Assembly (NCBI RefSeq): GCF_030816295.1
Contig: NZ_JAUSXV010000001.1
Span: 3,720,001 to 3,784,000, forward strand
Direction of reading: 5' to 3'
Length of the DNA stretch: 64,000 nt
Source: Microbacterium natoriense
GTDB taxonomy: Bacteria; Actinomycetota; Actinomycetes; Actinomycetales; Microbacteriaceae
The notes beneath the pieces were generated by a model. That model saw nothing but the letters and a program-made list of their open reading frames with translations. It was not told the DNA's origin and did no database searches. Made by a program: the position numbers and the translations under genes. Shown piece after piece: positions 44,714 through 54,069 of this stretch (positions are counted from its first letter, which is position 1; each line of letters starts with the position of its first letter).

Positions 44714-46336
44714 ATGAACCGCACCCGCATCATCCTCGTCGCCGCGCTGGCGGTGACGACCGGACTCGTCCTCAGCGCCTGCGCCGGCGCCGCCCCAGCC
44801 GGCACCTCCGACTCCGACGCCGCAGCGACCCCCGTCGACGGCGGAGACCTCACGTTCGCGATCGCGAACGACCCGATCTCGCTCAACCCGTCCGGCATCG
44901 GCTCGGGCAACGACACCTGGTACGTGACCCGCCAGCTCGTCGACTCGCTGCTCTACCAGAACCCCGACACCGGCGAGCTGGAACCGTGGCTCGCGACCTC
45001 GTACACGGCTAACGACGACGCGACCGCGTTCACGTTCGAGCTGCGCGACGACGTCACGTTCTCTGACGGCACGCCGTTCACGGCGGCGAACGTCAAGGCG
45101 ACCTTCGACGACATCATCGCAGCAGGCGCTCTGAGCCAGTCCGTGAGCAGCTTCGTCGGCTACCAGGAGACGAAGATCATCGACGACGACACGGTCGAAG
45201 TCGACTTCAGCACCCCGAATGCCGCGTTCCCGAATTCGACGGCCGCGGTCGGCCTCGGAATCGTCGGAGACGCCACCCTCGCGGTGCCCTTCGCCGAACG
45301 GGCGGACGGGAAGTCCGTGGTCGGCACCGGCCCGTTCACGCTCGACACGTACACGAAGGATGTCGAGACCGTACTCACCGCACGCGACGAATACGCCTGG
45401 GCGCCGGAGGCGCTCGGCAACGACGGTCGCGCCCACCTCGACACCGTGACGTTCCAGATCGTGCCGGAGGCGAGTGTGCGCACGGGGAGCCTGACCTCGG
45501 ATCAGGTCGACGTGATCGGCGGCGTGCAGCCGAACGACGTGCAGACCCTCGATGATGCCGGGTACCCGCTGGTCTCACGAGGGAACCCGGGCATCAGCTT
45601 CGGCCTGTCGTTCAACCTCGCGCGTCCCGTCGTGTCCGACATCGCGGTGCGCGAGGCCATCTCGACCGCCATCGACCCGAAGGTCGTGCGCGACACCGCG
45701 CTGAACGACCTCTTCCACGTGGCCACGAGCGCGCTCGCCAAGAACACCCCGTCGTGGGCTGACGAGAGCGAGCACTTCTCCCACGACCCGGACCACGCAT
45801 CCGAGCTGCTCGACGAGGCGGGGTGGACCGAGGGCGCCGACGGCATCCGCACCAAGGACGGCCAGCCGTTGACCCTCCACCTCGCCTGGATCACGAACTT
45901 CGGCCCCAACCAGACGTCGCTCGAGCTGATCCAGCAACAGCTCAAGGCCGTCGGCATCGACGTCGTGCTCGAGGGCAGCACGGTTCCCGAGTTCCTCGAG
46001 AAGCAGGCCTCCGGCGACTTCGACATCGTCTGGGGCAACCTGTCTCGTGCGGACGGAGACGTGCTGCGCACGCAGTACTCGGTGGCGACGACCAAGCTCA
46101 ACATCGACGATCCCGAGCTCGAGGCGCTGCTGCAGGGCCAGCTCGCCGCGGGTGACAAGGCGGCGCGCGACAAGATCCTCGCCGAGGCGCAGGCCCGAAT
46201 CGCGAGCCAGTACTACCAGATCCCGGTGCACGAGCTCACCTCGATCCTCTCGACGCAGTCCTCCGTGCACGGCGTGTCGTTCGGCGCCGACTCCCGGCTG
46301 GATTCTCTCGTGGGCGCGTGGAAGGACGCGAACTGA
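44714..46336 (+). CDS. Peptide-type (family 5) substrate-binding lipoprotein
   Basis: A 540-residue lipoprotein: signal peptide with lipobox VLSA|C (Cys23), then an Ala/Thr/Asp linker and LTFAIANDPISLNPSG. The family 5 signature region appears as LEPWLATSYTANDDATAFTF and ELRDDVTFSDGTPFTAANVK. It captures the extracellular solute, predicted from context to be a sulfur-containing amino acid or peptide derivative rather than an ordinary peptide. Its stop overlaps the following monooxygenase start as TGATG. Confidence 0.94.
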   Translation: MNRTRIILVAALAVTTGLVLSACAGAAPAGTSDSDAAATPVDGGDLTFAIANDPISLNPSGIGSGNDTWYVTRQLVDSLLYQNPDTGELEPWLATSYTANDDATAFTFELRDDVTFSDGTPFTAANVKATFDDIIAAGALSQSVSSFVGYQETKIIDDDTVEVDFSTPNAAFPNSTAAVGLGIVGDATLAVPFAERADGKSVVGTGPFTLDTYTKDVETVLTARDEYAWAPEALGNDGRAHLDTVTFQIVPEASVRTGSLTSDQVDVIGGVQPNDVQTLDDAGYPLVSRGNPGISFGLSFNLARPVVSDIAVREAISTAIDPKVVRDTALNDLFHVATSALAKNTPSWADESEHFSHDPDHASELLDEAGWTEGADGIRTKDGQPLTLHLAWITNFGPNQTSLELIQQQLKAVGIDVVLEGSTVPEFLEKQASGDFDIVWGNLSRADGDVLRTQYSVATTKLNIDDPELEALLQGQLAAGDKAARDKILAEAQARIASQYYQIPVHELTSILSTQSSVHGVSFGADSRLDSLVGAWKDAN

Positions 46337-47373
46337 TGACCGAGCAGAAGATCATCGACGCCGGTTTCACACTCGCCGGAAACTACCCCGAGGCCGACCC
46401 GGTGGCCGGTCTCGAAGAGACGTTGCAGCTGTTCGAGTTCGCTGAGGAGATCGGCCTGCAGGTCGCCGGCATCCGCCAGCGCCACCTCGAGCGCGGTGTC
46501 TCGTCGGCGCTCACGTTCCTCGCAGCCGCGACCCAGCGGACCCAGGCGATCCGCCTGGAGACCGCGGTGGTACCGCTCGGCTACGAGACGCCGTTCCGGC
46601 TGGCCGAGGACTTCGGCACGGTCGACGCGCTGTCGAAGGGGCGGCTCAACGTCGGGGTGAGCTCGTCCGCCCCGCACGGGGCGCTGCTGCGCCACCTCGG
46701 CCGCCTGGAGGAGGACGGCGACATCGACGCCTATGTGCTGATCTCCCGGTTCCTCGAGGCGCTCGAGGGTCGCGCGCTCGGCGAGGACATCTACACCCCC
46801 TACGGCCCGCAGACGCCGCGCGTGCAGCCGCACATCCCGGGGCTGCGCCAACGGGTCTGGCTGGGGGGCGGCTCGGCGCGCTCGGTGCGCTGGGCGGCTG
46901 AGCAGGGTCTGAAGCTTCTGCTCGGCAACATCACCTCTGCCGACAACGGCGACGCGTTCGAGACCGCGCAGCGCGTGCACATCGACGACTACTACGCGCA
47001 TTTCGCGGGCCCCGGCGAGCCGGCTGTCGGCGTGGAACGCGTGATCCTGCCGATCGACAGCGCGACTGCCGATCAACGCGAGCGATACACCGCCTTCGCC
47101 GACAGTCGCCACGAGCGCACGACGCAGCCCGTGAACGGGCATGTCTTCCAGCGCGACCTGTTCGGCACCGCCGACGAGATCGTCGATCGTCTGCTCGCCG
47201 ACCCGGCGATCGACGGACGCACAGAGCTGCGAGTCGCCCTGCCCTATGCCCTCGCACTGGAGGACTACCGGCAGATCCTCTCCGACATCCGTCATGCCGT
47301 CCTCCCCCGCCTCGGCTGGGCGCCGACAGCATCCGCTCTCGCAAGCAGCAGCCCCGTGAGCACCGCCGCCTAG
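46336..47373 (+). CDS. LLM flavin-dependent oxidoreductase
   Basis: A 345-residue luciferase-like protein. The N-terminus is divergent (MTEQKIIDAGFTLAG), but IRLETAVVPLGYETPFRLAE, DALSKGRLNVGVSSS and VWLGGGSARSVRWAAEQGL are typical. Substrate unknown. It is coupled to the binding-protein gene by a TGATG overlap, so it belongs to the importer operon, which argues that it acts on the imported solute. Confidence 0.9.
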   Translation: MTEQKIIDAGFTLAGNYPEADPVAGLEETLQLFEFAEEIGLQVAGIRQRHLERGVSSALTFLAAATQRTQAIRLETAVVPLGYETPFRLAEDFGTVDALSKGRLNVGVSSSAPHGALLRHLGRLEEDGDIDAYVLISRFLEALEGRALGEDIYTPYGPQTPRVQPHIPGLRQRVWLGGGSARSVRWAAEQGLKLLLGNITSADNGDAFETAQRVHIDDYYAHFAGPGEPAVGVERVILPIDSATADQRERYTAFADSRHERTTQPVNGHVFQRDLFGTADEIVDRLLADPAIDGRTELRVALPYALALEDYRQILSDIRHAVLPRLGWAPTASALASSSPVSTAA

Positions 47374-47403
47374 ACCACCGCCGTACCCACCAAGGAGCAC
47401 ACA

Positions 47404-48600
47404 ATGAGTTCACGACTTCGCATCGGCGTCGCCCTCGACGGCGCCGGCTGGCACCCCGCCGCCTGGCGGGAGCCGTCATCGCGGCCCGCCGAGCTGTTCA
47501 GCCCCGACTACTGGGTCGACCTCGTGCGCATCGCCGAGGAGGGCCTGCTCGATTTCGCCACCATCGAGGACTCCCTCGCCCTGCAGTCCTCCGAGCGCAG
47601 TGGCCCCGACGACCGCACCGATGAGGTGCGCGGCCGGCTCGACGCGCTGCTGATCGCCGCGCGGGTATCGCCGGCGACCTCGCACATCGGTCTGATCCCC
47701 ACCGTCACGACCACGCACACCGAGCCGTTCCACGTGTCGAAAGCGGTCGCGACTCTCGACTACACGAGCGAGGGGCGCGCCGGCTGGCAGGTCAAGGTCT
47801 CGGGCCGTGCCGACGAGGCCGCGCACTTCGGCCGCCGGGAGCACCCCGGCACCGAAGTCTCCTGGGGCGATCCGGCGTTCGATGTCCTCGTCGCGGAGTT
47901 GTTCGACGAGGCGGCCGATGCGGTCGAGGTCGTGCGTCGGCTCTGGGACAGCTGGGAGGACGACGCCGAGATCCGCGATGTCGCGACCGACCGCTTCCTG
48001 GATGCCGACAAAGTGCACGAGATCGACTTCGAGGGGCGGTGGTTCAGCGTCCGTGGCCCGTCGATCACGCCGCGTCCGCCGCAGGGGCAGCCCGTCGTCG
48101 CCGCCCTCGCGCACGCCGAGGTTCCCTACCGCCTGGCCGCGCGTGCGGCCGACGTGGTCTTCGTCACGCCGACGGATGCCGCGCACGCACGCGCGATCCT
48201 CGACGATGTCGGCGCGGCGGCGACAGCCGTGAGCCGAGAGGGATCGCCTCTGCAGGTGTTCGCAGACATCGTCGTCTTCCTCGACGAGCGCGACGGCGAG
48301 AGCGCCGCCGACCGCCTGCGCCGTCTCGACGCCGTGGGCCGACCGCTCACGAGCGATGCCCGGATCTTCACCGGCTCGGCATCCGAACTCGCCGACGTCA
48401 TCGCAGAGTTCGGTGCCCTCGGCTACGACGGAGTCCGCCTGCGGCCCGGCGTGCTCACCGATGATCTGCCGCGCATCGCCGGCGATCTCGGCGCGGAGCT
48501 GCGTGCTCGCGGGCTCTTCCACGACGCCTACGAGGCCGACACCCTGCGCGGCCTGCTCGGGCTGCCCGAGAACATCCCCAGCCGCTACGCGGCCGTCTGA
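47404..48600 (+). CDS. LLM flavin monooxygenase, about 400-residue type (copy B)
   Basis: A 398-residue paralogue of the protein at 38707-39912, starting MSSRLRIGVALDGAGWHPAA and sharing IGLIPTVTTTHTEPFHVSKA, RGRLDALL and the segment PQGQPVVAALAHA. AAGGAG precedes the ATG. The duplicated pair suggests related but distinct substrates or step specificity. It lies in the rightward ABC-LLM operon. Confidence 0.92.
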   Translation: MSSRLRIGVALDGAGWHPAAWREPSSRPAELFSPDYWVDLVRIAEEGLLDFATIEDSLALQSSERSGPDDRTDEVRGRLDALLIAARVSPATSHIGLIPTVTTTHTEPFHVSKAVATLDYTSEGRAGWQVKVSGRADEAAHFGRREHPGTEVSWGDPAFDVLVAELFDEAADAVEVVRRLWDSWEDDAEIRDVATDRFLDADKVHEIDFEGRWFSVRGPSITPRPPQGQPVVAALAHAEVPYRLAARAADVVFVTPTDAAHARAILDDVGAAATAVSREGSPLQVFADIVVFLDERDGESAADRLRRLDAVGRPLTSDARIFTGSASELADVIAEFGALGYDGVRLRPGVLTDDLPRIAGDLGAELRARGLFHDAYEADTLRGLLGLPENIPSRYAAV

Positions 48601-48620
48601 CCGAACCGGAGGAGAACGAC

Positions 48621-50000
48621 ATGACCACCAGATCACGCAAGCAGATCATCCTCGCCGCGTATGTCGGCGGGGTCAACGAACACACCCTGTGGGAGCACCC
48701 GGATGCCGGGAGCCAGATCGACTTCTCGACGTTCCGGCACGTGGCCCAGACGGCCGAGCGGGGCCGCTTCGACTACTTCTTCCTCGCGGAGGGCCTGGCA
48801 CTGCGGGCGCGCGCCGGACGCATCTTCGAGCACGACATCGCCGGCCGCCCCGACACCCTGCCGGTTCTCGCCGCGCTCGCGGCCGTCACCTCGCACATCG
48901 GACTCGTGGGCACGCTGAACGCGACGTTCAACGAGCCCTACGAGCTGGCCAGACAGATCGCCAGCCTCGACCACCTCTCCGGTGGCCGAGCGGGGTGGAA
49001 CGTGGTCACCTCGTTCGACGCGTTCACGGGCGCGAACTTCCGACGTGGCGGTTTCCTGCCGCACAGCGAGCGCTACGTGCGCGCCGAGGAGACGGTCGCG
49101 ACGATCCGTCGGCTGTGGGACTCGTGGGCCGAGGACGCGATCGTCGCCGACAAGGCCTCGGGCGAGTTCCTCGCCGATGCCGACGCCGGAGCATTCGTGC
49201 AGACGAGCAGTCAGTTCGACATCGCCGGCCGCTTCACGGTGCCTCGCAGCCCCCAGGGCCGACCGGTCATCGTGCAGGCGGGCGTCTCACCCCAGGGGCG
49301 CGACTTCGCGGCATCCACCGCCGACGCCATCTTCTCGCCCTACGCGACTCTCGCGGAGGGCAAGGCGTTCTACGCCGATATCAAGGAGCGGGCCGCCCGG
49401 TTCGGCCGAGGCCCGGAGGAGATCAAGATCCTCCCGGCCGCCGGATTCGTGCTCGGTGATTCTCAGACGGATGCCGAGGAGAAGGCTCGGCACATCCGCG
49501 AGCAGCAGCTGACCGACAAGACCATCCAGGTCACGTTCGAGCAGGTGTGGAACCGCGACCTGTCGGCGTACGACCCCGACGGACCGCTGCCCGACATCGA
49601 TCCCGACCCGGAGGCGGCGCCCATCATCCAGGGCCGCGCCTTCGTGTTCCAGGATCGGTTCGAGACGGTGCGGAAGTGGCGGGAACTGGCCGATGAACGC
49701 GGCCTCACACTGCGCGGGCTCGCGCACGAGGTCTCGGGCAAGGCCGCGTACGTCGGCACCGCCGCGCAGATCGCCGATCAGCTCGACGCCTTCGTGCAGG
49801 AGGACGGCGGAGATGGCGTCGTGATCGGATCGCATATCGTGCCGGCCGGTCTCGACGAGTTCGTCGACCAGGTCGTGCCGCTGCTGCAGGAGCGCGGTTC
49901 GCTGCGCACCGACTACGAGAGCACGACGCTGCGTGACAATCTCGGGCTTCCGGTTCCCGCACGCGACGCCGAGCTCGCCGGAATCGAGGCCGTGCGATGA
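48621..50000 (+). CDS. LLM flavin monooxygenase, NtaA/SnaA/DszA type (copy B)
   Basis: A 459-residue paralogue of the protein at 37364-38710, with GSQIDFSTFRHVAQTAERGR, LVGTLNATFNEPYELARQI, GGRAGWNVVTSFDAF and VPRSPQGRPVIVQAGVSPQG. It requires reduced flavin from a partner. CCGGAGGAG precedes the ATG. It overlaps the DUF1684 gene by ATGA. The DszA-type plus 400-residue-type pair occurs on both sides of the transporter. Confidence 0.94.
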   Translation: MTTRSRKQIILAAYVGGVNEHTLWEHPDAGSQIDFSTFRHVAQTAERGRFDYFFLAEGLALRARAGRIFEHDIAGRPDTLPVLAALAAVTSHIGLVGTLNATFNEPYELARQIASLDHLSGGRAGWNVVTSFDAFTGANFRRGGFLPHSERYVRAEETVATIRRLWDSWAEDAIVADKASGEFLADADAGAFVQTSSQFDIAGRFTVPRSPQGRPVIVQAGVSPQGRDFAASTADAIFSPYATLAEGKAFYADIKERAARFGRGPEEIKILPAAGFVLGDSQTDAEEKARHIREQQLTDKTIQVTFEQVWNRDLSAYDPDGPLPDIDPDPEAAPIIQGRAFVFQDRFETVRKWRELADERGLTLRGLAHEVSGKAAYVGTAAQIADQLDAFVQEDGGDGVVIGSHIVPAGLDEFVDQVVPLLQERGSLRTDYESTTLRDNLGLPVPARDAELAGIEAVR

Positions 50001-50866
50001 CCCTGCAGGCCGAGGTCGACACGCACGACGACTTCGCTCAGGAGTGGGAGGCCTGGCATCAGACGCACGAGAAGAAGCGCGCGGACCCGCACGGCTTCCT
50101 CGCCGTCACGGGCCTGTTCTGGCTGACCGACGAGCCGACCAGGGTGCCGGGGCTGCCCGGCCTGTGGAGCACCGGGGTGGACGGGCCTGTGGTCGAGCTC
50201 GGGCCCGGCGAGGCGCTGCGGTTCGGCGAGACGCCGATCAGCGGAAGGCACGGATTCGGGCCGATCGCGGAGCGCGACGGCATAACGGTCGCGTTCGACG
50301 GAGGCGTGGTCGAGATCGCCAAGCGCGGCGGTCTCGACATCCTGCGTCCGCGTCGCGCCGACTTCCCGTTCCTGCGCTCCTACGACGGGACCAGCGTCTT
50401 CACGGCCGACCCGAAGTGGCGGATACCGGCGAGGTTCGTGCGGTTCATCGCGCCGCGGGCGATCGAGGTGGGAGCGGCGGTCGACTCGCTGGCGCACGTG
50501 TACGACTCGCCAGGCTACGTCGAGTTCGAGGTCGACGGCGAGACGTTCCGGCTGCTCGCCTTCCCCGGGTACGCCGCGGGCTCGCTGTTCGTGCTGTTCA
50601 CCGACGCGACGAGCGGCGTCACGACCTACAAGGCGAACCGCACCGTGACGATCGAGGTGTCCGACGAGAGCGACGAGACCGTGATCGACTTCAACCGGGC
50701 GGTGAACCTGCCGTGCGCGTACACGGACTTCGCGACCTGCCCGCTGCCGCCGGCCGAGAACCACCTGCGCATCGAGGTCGTCGCCGGCGAGAAGACCCCG
50801 ACGGCGAGGGTCGAGGGCGTCGTCTCCGACGCGGGGATCGTGCCTGCGGCATCCCCCACCATCTGA
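49997..50866 (+). CDS. DUF1684 domain protein at the end of the monooxygenase operon
   Basis: A 289-residue soluble protein. The N-terminus EWEAWHQTHEKKRADPHGFL followed by AVTGLFWL, and the later segments GYVEFEVDGETFRLLAF, DATSGVTTYKANR and FNRAVNLPCAYTDFATCPLP, match DUF1684. The biochemical role is unknown to me; its place suggests a part in handling the oxygenation product. It is the last gene before the convergent repeat region. Confidence 0.9.
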   Translation: MTLQAEVDTHDDFAQEWEAWHQTHEKKRADPHGFLAVTGLFWLTDEPTRVPGLPGLWSTGVDGPVVELGPGEALRFGETPISGRHGFGPIAERDGITVAFDGGVVEIAKRGGLDILRPRRADFPFLRSYDGTSVFTADPKWRIPARFVRFIAPRAIEVGAAVDSLAHVYDSPGYVEFEVDGETFRLLAFPGYAAGSLFVLFTDATSGVTTYKANRTVTIEVSDESDETVIDFNRAVNLPCAYTDFATCPLPPAENHLRIEVVAGEKTPTARVEGVVSDAGIVPAASPTI

Positions 50867-50924
50867 GCTCTCGCTTCAGCTGTCGTCCCGAGTGCGCGTT
50901 TGTCGTCGCGTTTCGGCCCACGCC

Positions 50925-51207
50925 CCGAGGTGCGTGTCCTGGTCGCCTGCCACCTGAAAGGCGGCATCAACACGCACCTCGGCGCCGTGGCAGAGGCGCC
51001 CGCGAAGCTGCACCACATCCTCACCTCCCACCACGCCCCGAGGTGCGCGTCATCGTCGCCTCCCACCGGAAAGGCGGCACCAACACGCACCTCGGCGGGC
51101 GAAGGACGGGCGCTCAACGGACGTCAAAGTCCCCCCTCTGCGCCCACGCCCGAGGTGCGCGTCATCGTCGCCTCCCACCGGAAAGGCGGCATCAACACGC
51201 ACCTCGG
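50925..51207. repeat. Three 58-bp palindromic repeats at 113- and 112-bp spacing
   Basis: Copies at 50925-50982, 51038-51095 and 51150-51207 are each exactly 58 bp and nearly identical. Each begins ccgaggtgcg and ends cgcacctcgg, giving a terminal stem of up to 13 bp (perfect in copy 1), with a second possible internal pairing cgcc/ggcg. The spacers of 55 and 54 bp are unrelated except that each copy is preceded by ccacgc. The array fills the 384-bp gap between two convergent genes; no gene is seen in it. Confidence 0.92.
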
Positions 51208-51250
51208 GCGCCATGCCGGCGCGAGCATGCTCGTGCGAGGGAGGGTCGAC

Positions 51251-51772
51251 TCAGAGATCCAGCCCGAAGGCCAGCAGGTCGAGGAACCGGCCCGGCTCGA
51301 CCTCGATGCGGTGTTCGCGCTCGTGCAGTCGGCGGAATCCGAGCTTGGCGTACAGCGCGTGGGCGCCGAGCATCTCCGGGCCGCTGTTCATCACGACCCG
51401 CTCGACGCCGCGCTCCTCCGCGAGCGCGATGACGTGCCGGGTGAGAGCTTCTCCGATGCCTCGGCCGCGCGCCGACGGCGCCACCGCGAGCTGCCGGAAG
51501 TCGAGTTCGCCCTCTCGCGCGAGTTCCGACAGGCGTTCGCCCGGACGCGGGACCCACACCGTGCCTATGATCGCGCCGGCGGCGTCTTCTGCGACCCAGA
51601 CATCTCCAGACTCGACCCGCGCGGCGACGTCTCGCAGTGAGTGCAGGTACGCCGGCGACAGCTCGGAGTAACTCGAGCTGTACGCCTCTTCGGTGACCTG
51701 TCCGGCGACGTCGTAGTCGTCGGCCGTCGCGATCCTGATGACGAGGGTCTGCGGTGCAGCGGATGCCGTCAT
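51251..51772 (-). CDS. GNAT-family N-acetyltransferase at the end of the amino-acid ABC operon
   Basis: A 173-residue single-domain acetyltransferase. The acetyl-CoA pyrophosphate loop is VAPSARGRGIGEALTRHVIA, followed by VVMNSGPEMLGAHALYAKLG, the usual motif B. By position with the M20 gene, the LLM gene and the polar amino-acid importer it is the best candidate for N-acetylating the imported amino acid, as SnaA/SnaB do in Bacillus (established for B. subtilis, inferred here). Its ATG overlaps the monooxygenase stop by ATGA. Confidence 0.9.
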   Translation of the reverse strand: MTASAAPQTLVIRIATADDYDVAGQVTEEAYSSSYSELSPAYLHSLRDVAARVESGDVWVAEDAAGAIIGTVWVPRPGERLSELAREGELDFRQLAVAPSARGRGIGEALTRHVIALAEERGVERVVMNSGPEMLGAHALYAKLGFRRLHEREHRIEVEPGRFLDLLAFGLDL

Positions 51773-52911
51773 GAACGGGCCGCCTCGAGCGGCCGTTCGG
51801 CTGCGGCGTCGAGCCCCCACACCTCGGCGAGCAGCTCGAAGGAGCGCACACGGTCGCGGGGATCGTGCGTGATCGTGGTGACCAGCAGCTCGTCGGCCGC
51901 AGTCACGCGCTGCAGCGTCGCAAGCCGTTCTGCGACAGCATCCGGATCCCCGACGAAACGGGTATCGAGGCGATCGGCGACGACGTCGAGCAGGTCGGGC
52001 TCGAACGGTTCGACGAGCGCATCTTCGGGGCGGGGATAGGCGATGGCGCCCTGGCCGGCGCGGATGCTGTGCACCCATTCAGCGTAACCGCGCCCGATGC
52101 GTTCGGCGTCGGACGCGGTGTCGGCGACCAGCACATCAGCCGAGACGATCACGCGCGGCTCTGCGAGCGCACCGGGACGGAACGCACGACGGTACGCGTC
52201 GACGGCGTCGAGCACGAAGCTGCCCGCGACATGGTAATTGGCGCCGAAGGGCAGCCCGAGGCGTCCGGCGAGCTCAGCGCTGATGCCGGCGGTGCTGCCG
52301 TGCAGCCACACCTGGATGTCCTGTCCCTCGGCCGGGGTCGCGTGAATCGGAACACCCTCGGGTGCGGCATAGTTGCCGTCGATCAGGGCGAGGATGTCGA
52401 GGACGTCCTGCTCGAAGCGGTCGGCGTCGCCCGCCGTGCGGCGCAGCAGACGCGCCTGAGCGGTGAAGCGTGCGGCGTCGAACGCGAAGGGCTTCGCCGC
52501 AGGCAGCAGCAGCCCGTCGACCACGCGAGCTGCGCCCGCGGCGGGAGGTGGCGTCGCGGCGGCACCGCTGGAACCGGAGCGTCCGATGCCGAGATCGAAG
52601 CGCCCCGGATGAAGAGCGGCGACGACTCCCGCAGCCTCGACGACCTGGAGGGCCGCGTAGTTGCCGATGATCGTCGCTGCGGTCCCGATGCGGATGCGCT
52701 CGGTGGCCGCGGCGATCGCGGCGAGCAGCACATGCGGAGCCGACCCCGCCACGCCGGGGTTCAGGTGATGCTCCGCGAGCCAGAACCGGTGATATCCGAG
52801 ATGCTCGGCGGCACGCGCGAGTTCGATCGTGTCCCGCAGCCCCTGCCCCGGGGTCGACCCTTCGCCGAACGGGGAGAGATCGAGGATGCTGAGTGGCGTG
52901 CGGTCGGTCAT
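51769..52911 (-). CDS. LLM oxidoreductase (MsnO8-like)
   Basis: A 380-residue luciferase-like monooxygenase. It starts TPLSILDLSPFGEGSTPGQG and has YHRFWLAEHHLNPGVAGSAP and IRIGTAATIIGNYAALQVVE, close to the short LLM group often annotated MsnO8. It lacks the longer insertions of the DszA type. It lies in the operon of a polar amino-acid ABC importer and a GNAT, and is separated from the binding-protein gene by 95 bp with a hairpin. Confidence 0.92.
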   Translation of the reverse strand: MTDRTPLSILDLSPFGEGSTPGQGLRDTIELARAAEHLGYHRFWLAEHHLNPGVAGSAPHVLLAAIAAATERIRIGTAATIIGNYAALQVVEAAGVVAALHPGRFDLGIGRSGSSGAAATPPPAAGAARVVDGLLLPAAKPFAFDAARFTAQARLLRRTAGDADRFEQDVLDILALIDGNYAAPEGVPIHATPAEGQDIQVWLHGSTAGISAELAGRLGLPFGANYHVAGSFVLDAVDAYRRAFRPGALAEPRVIVSADVLVADTASDAERIGRGYAEWVHSIRAGQGAIAYPRPEDALVEPFEPDLLDVVADRLDTRFVGDPDAVAERLATLQRVTAADELLVTTITHDPRDRVRSFELLAEVWGLDAAAERPLEAARS

Positions 52912-52966
52912 GTCTGTGTCCTTCTCGGTGGCATTGTTGCGGGGAGGCGGCGGCGGGAGGAGAGCA

Positions 52967-52999
52967 GTGCGGACCGGCGCCCCTCACGCCGGCCCGCAC
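52967..52999 (-). other. Stem-loop between binding-protein and LLM genes
   Basis: A 13-bp stem with one mismatch (52967-52979 with 52987-52999) and a 7-nt loop just after the binding-protein stop. It may stabilise the binding-protein message or reduce read-through into the monooxygenase and GNAT genes. Confidence 0.6.
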
Positions 53000-53006
53000 C
53001 ATCCGC

Positions 53007-54005
53007 TCAGGACTTGGGCAGCCCCTGCGGGTTGACCTCGGACTTCTCGATCCCCTCGGAGTCGAGGCCCCAGGCATCGAGGAGCTCGGAGTACGTGCCG
53101 TCGGCGATGAGCTGGTTGAGGACGATGCTGACCGGCTCGATCAGCCCGTTGCCCTTCGCCGTGCCTGCGGCGATGCTGGCCGCGAGCGGCCAGCCACCGG
53201 GGACGATGCCGACGAGTTTGGTGTCACCGGTCTCGCGCGCCGCCCACGCGGAGGTGGCGTTCGGGCCGAAGGTGACGTCGACGCGACCTGACTGCAGGGC
53301 GAGGACCGATGCCGCGTAGTCGTCGTAGTACTGCAGCTCGGCGGGCGCCTTGCCATCGGCCTCGAGCTCTTCGTTCCACTTCAGCAGCACCTGCTCCTGG
53401 TTGGTGCCGGAGCCCACGACGATCTTGAGGCCCGAGATGTCGGCGGCCCCCTCGATCTTCTCGATGTCGCTGTCGGCCTTCACGTAGAAGCCGAGCAGGT
53501 CCTGCCGATAGCTCGCGAAGTCGAAGAGCTCCTTGCGCTCCTCGGTGACCGTCACATTCGAGGTGATCAGGTCGTACTTGCCGGATTGGATGCCGAGGGG
53601 CCAGTCGGCCCAGGCCACGACGACCGGGTTGTACTCCAGGCCGAGTCCTTCTGCGATCAGGCTGCCGATGTTCGGCTCGGTGCCGGCGGGCAGCGTCTCG
53701 CCTTCCGGCACGTACGCGAGCGGCGGCACGTAGGCGGCGACCGCCACGGTGAGCTTGCCCGGCTCGATCGGCTCGAAGCCGCTCTTCTTGAGCGCCTCGA
53801 CGGCTTCCGGGACGACGTCTCCCTCGATCCATTCGATGTCGTCCGCCGAGACGTTGGCCGATGTCGCCGCAGGTGTCGGCGTCGCGTTGTCGGCGACCGC
53901 CTCGGCCGGACGGTTGAGGGTGACGGCGGCCACGACGCCGACGATCGCGATGACCGCTGCCGCGGCCACTCCGATCGCGACGCCCTGCTTCTTGCTGAGT
54001 GCCAT
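53007..54005 (-). CDS. Polar amino-acid-type (family 3) substrate-binding protein, membrane-anchored
   Basis: A 332-residue protein. An N-terminal span (about 8-29) without a lipobox anchors it; a Thr/Ala/Pro linker follows. The family 3 fold is seen in KLTVAVAAYVPPLAYVPEGE, IQSGKYDLITSNVTVTEERK and ISGLKIVVGSGTNQEQVL. It would bind an amino acid or derivative and pass it to the permease upstream. In context, a cysteine derivative is the most attractive ligand; this is inference. Confidence 0.92.
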   Translation of the reverse strand: MALSKKQGVAIGVAAAAVIAIVGVVAAVTLNRPAEAVADNATPTPAATSANVSADDIEWIEGDVVPEAVEALKKSGFEPIEPGKLTVAVAAYVPPLAYVPEGETLPAGTEPNIGSLIAEGLGLEYNPVVVAWADWPLGIQSGKYDLITSNVTVTEERKELFDFASYRQDLLGFYVKADSDIEKIEGAADISGLKIVVGSGTNQEQVLLKWNEELEADGKAPAELQYYDDYAASVLALQSGRVDVTFGPNATSAWAARETGDTKLVGIVPGGWPLAASIAAGTAKGNGLIEPVSIVLNQLIADGTYSELLDAWGLDSEGIEKSEVNPQGLPKS

Positions 54006-54069
54006 GTGAATCTCCTTGGTGAGTGGTGCTGCGGCGCCTGCTGTCAGGCGCCGCGTCGGGTCGTGCGGG

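Noticed and set aside
50925..51207. CRISPR array
   Set aside because: The repeats are 58 bp, differ from each other, number only three and carry inverted ends; spacers of 54-55 bp and the absence of cas genes do not fit.
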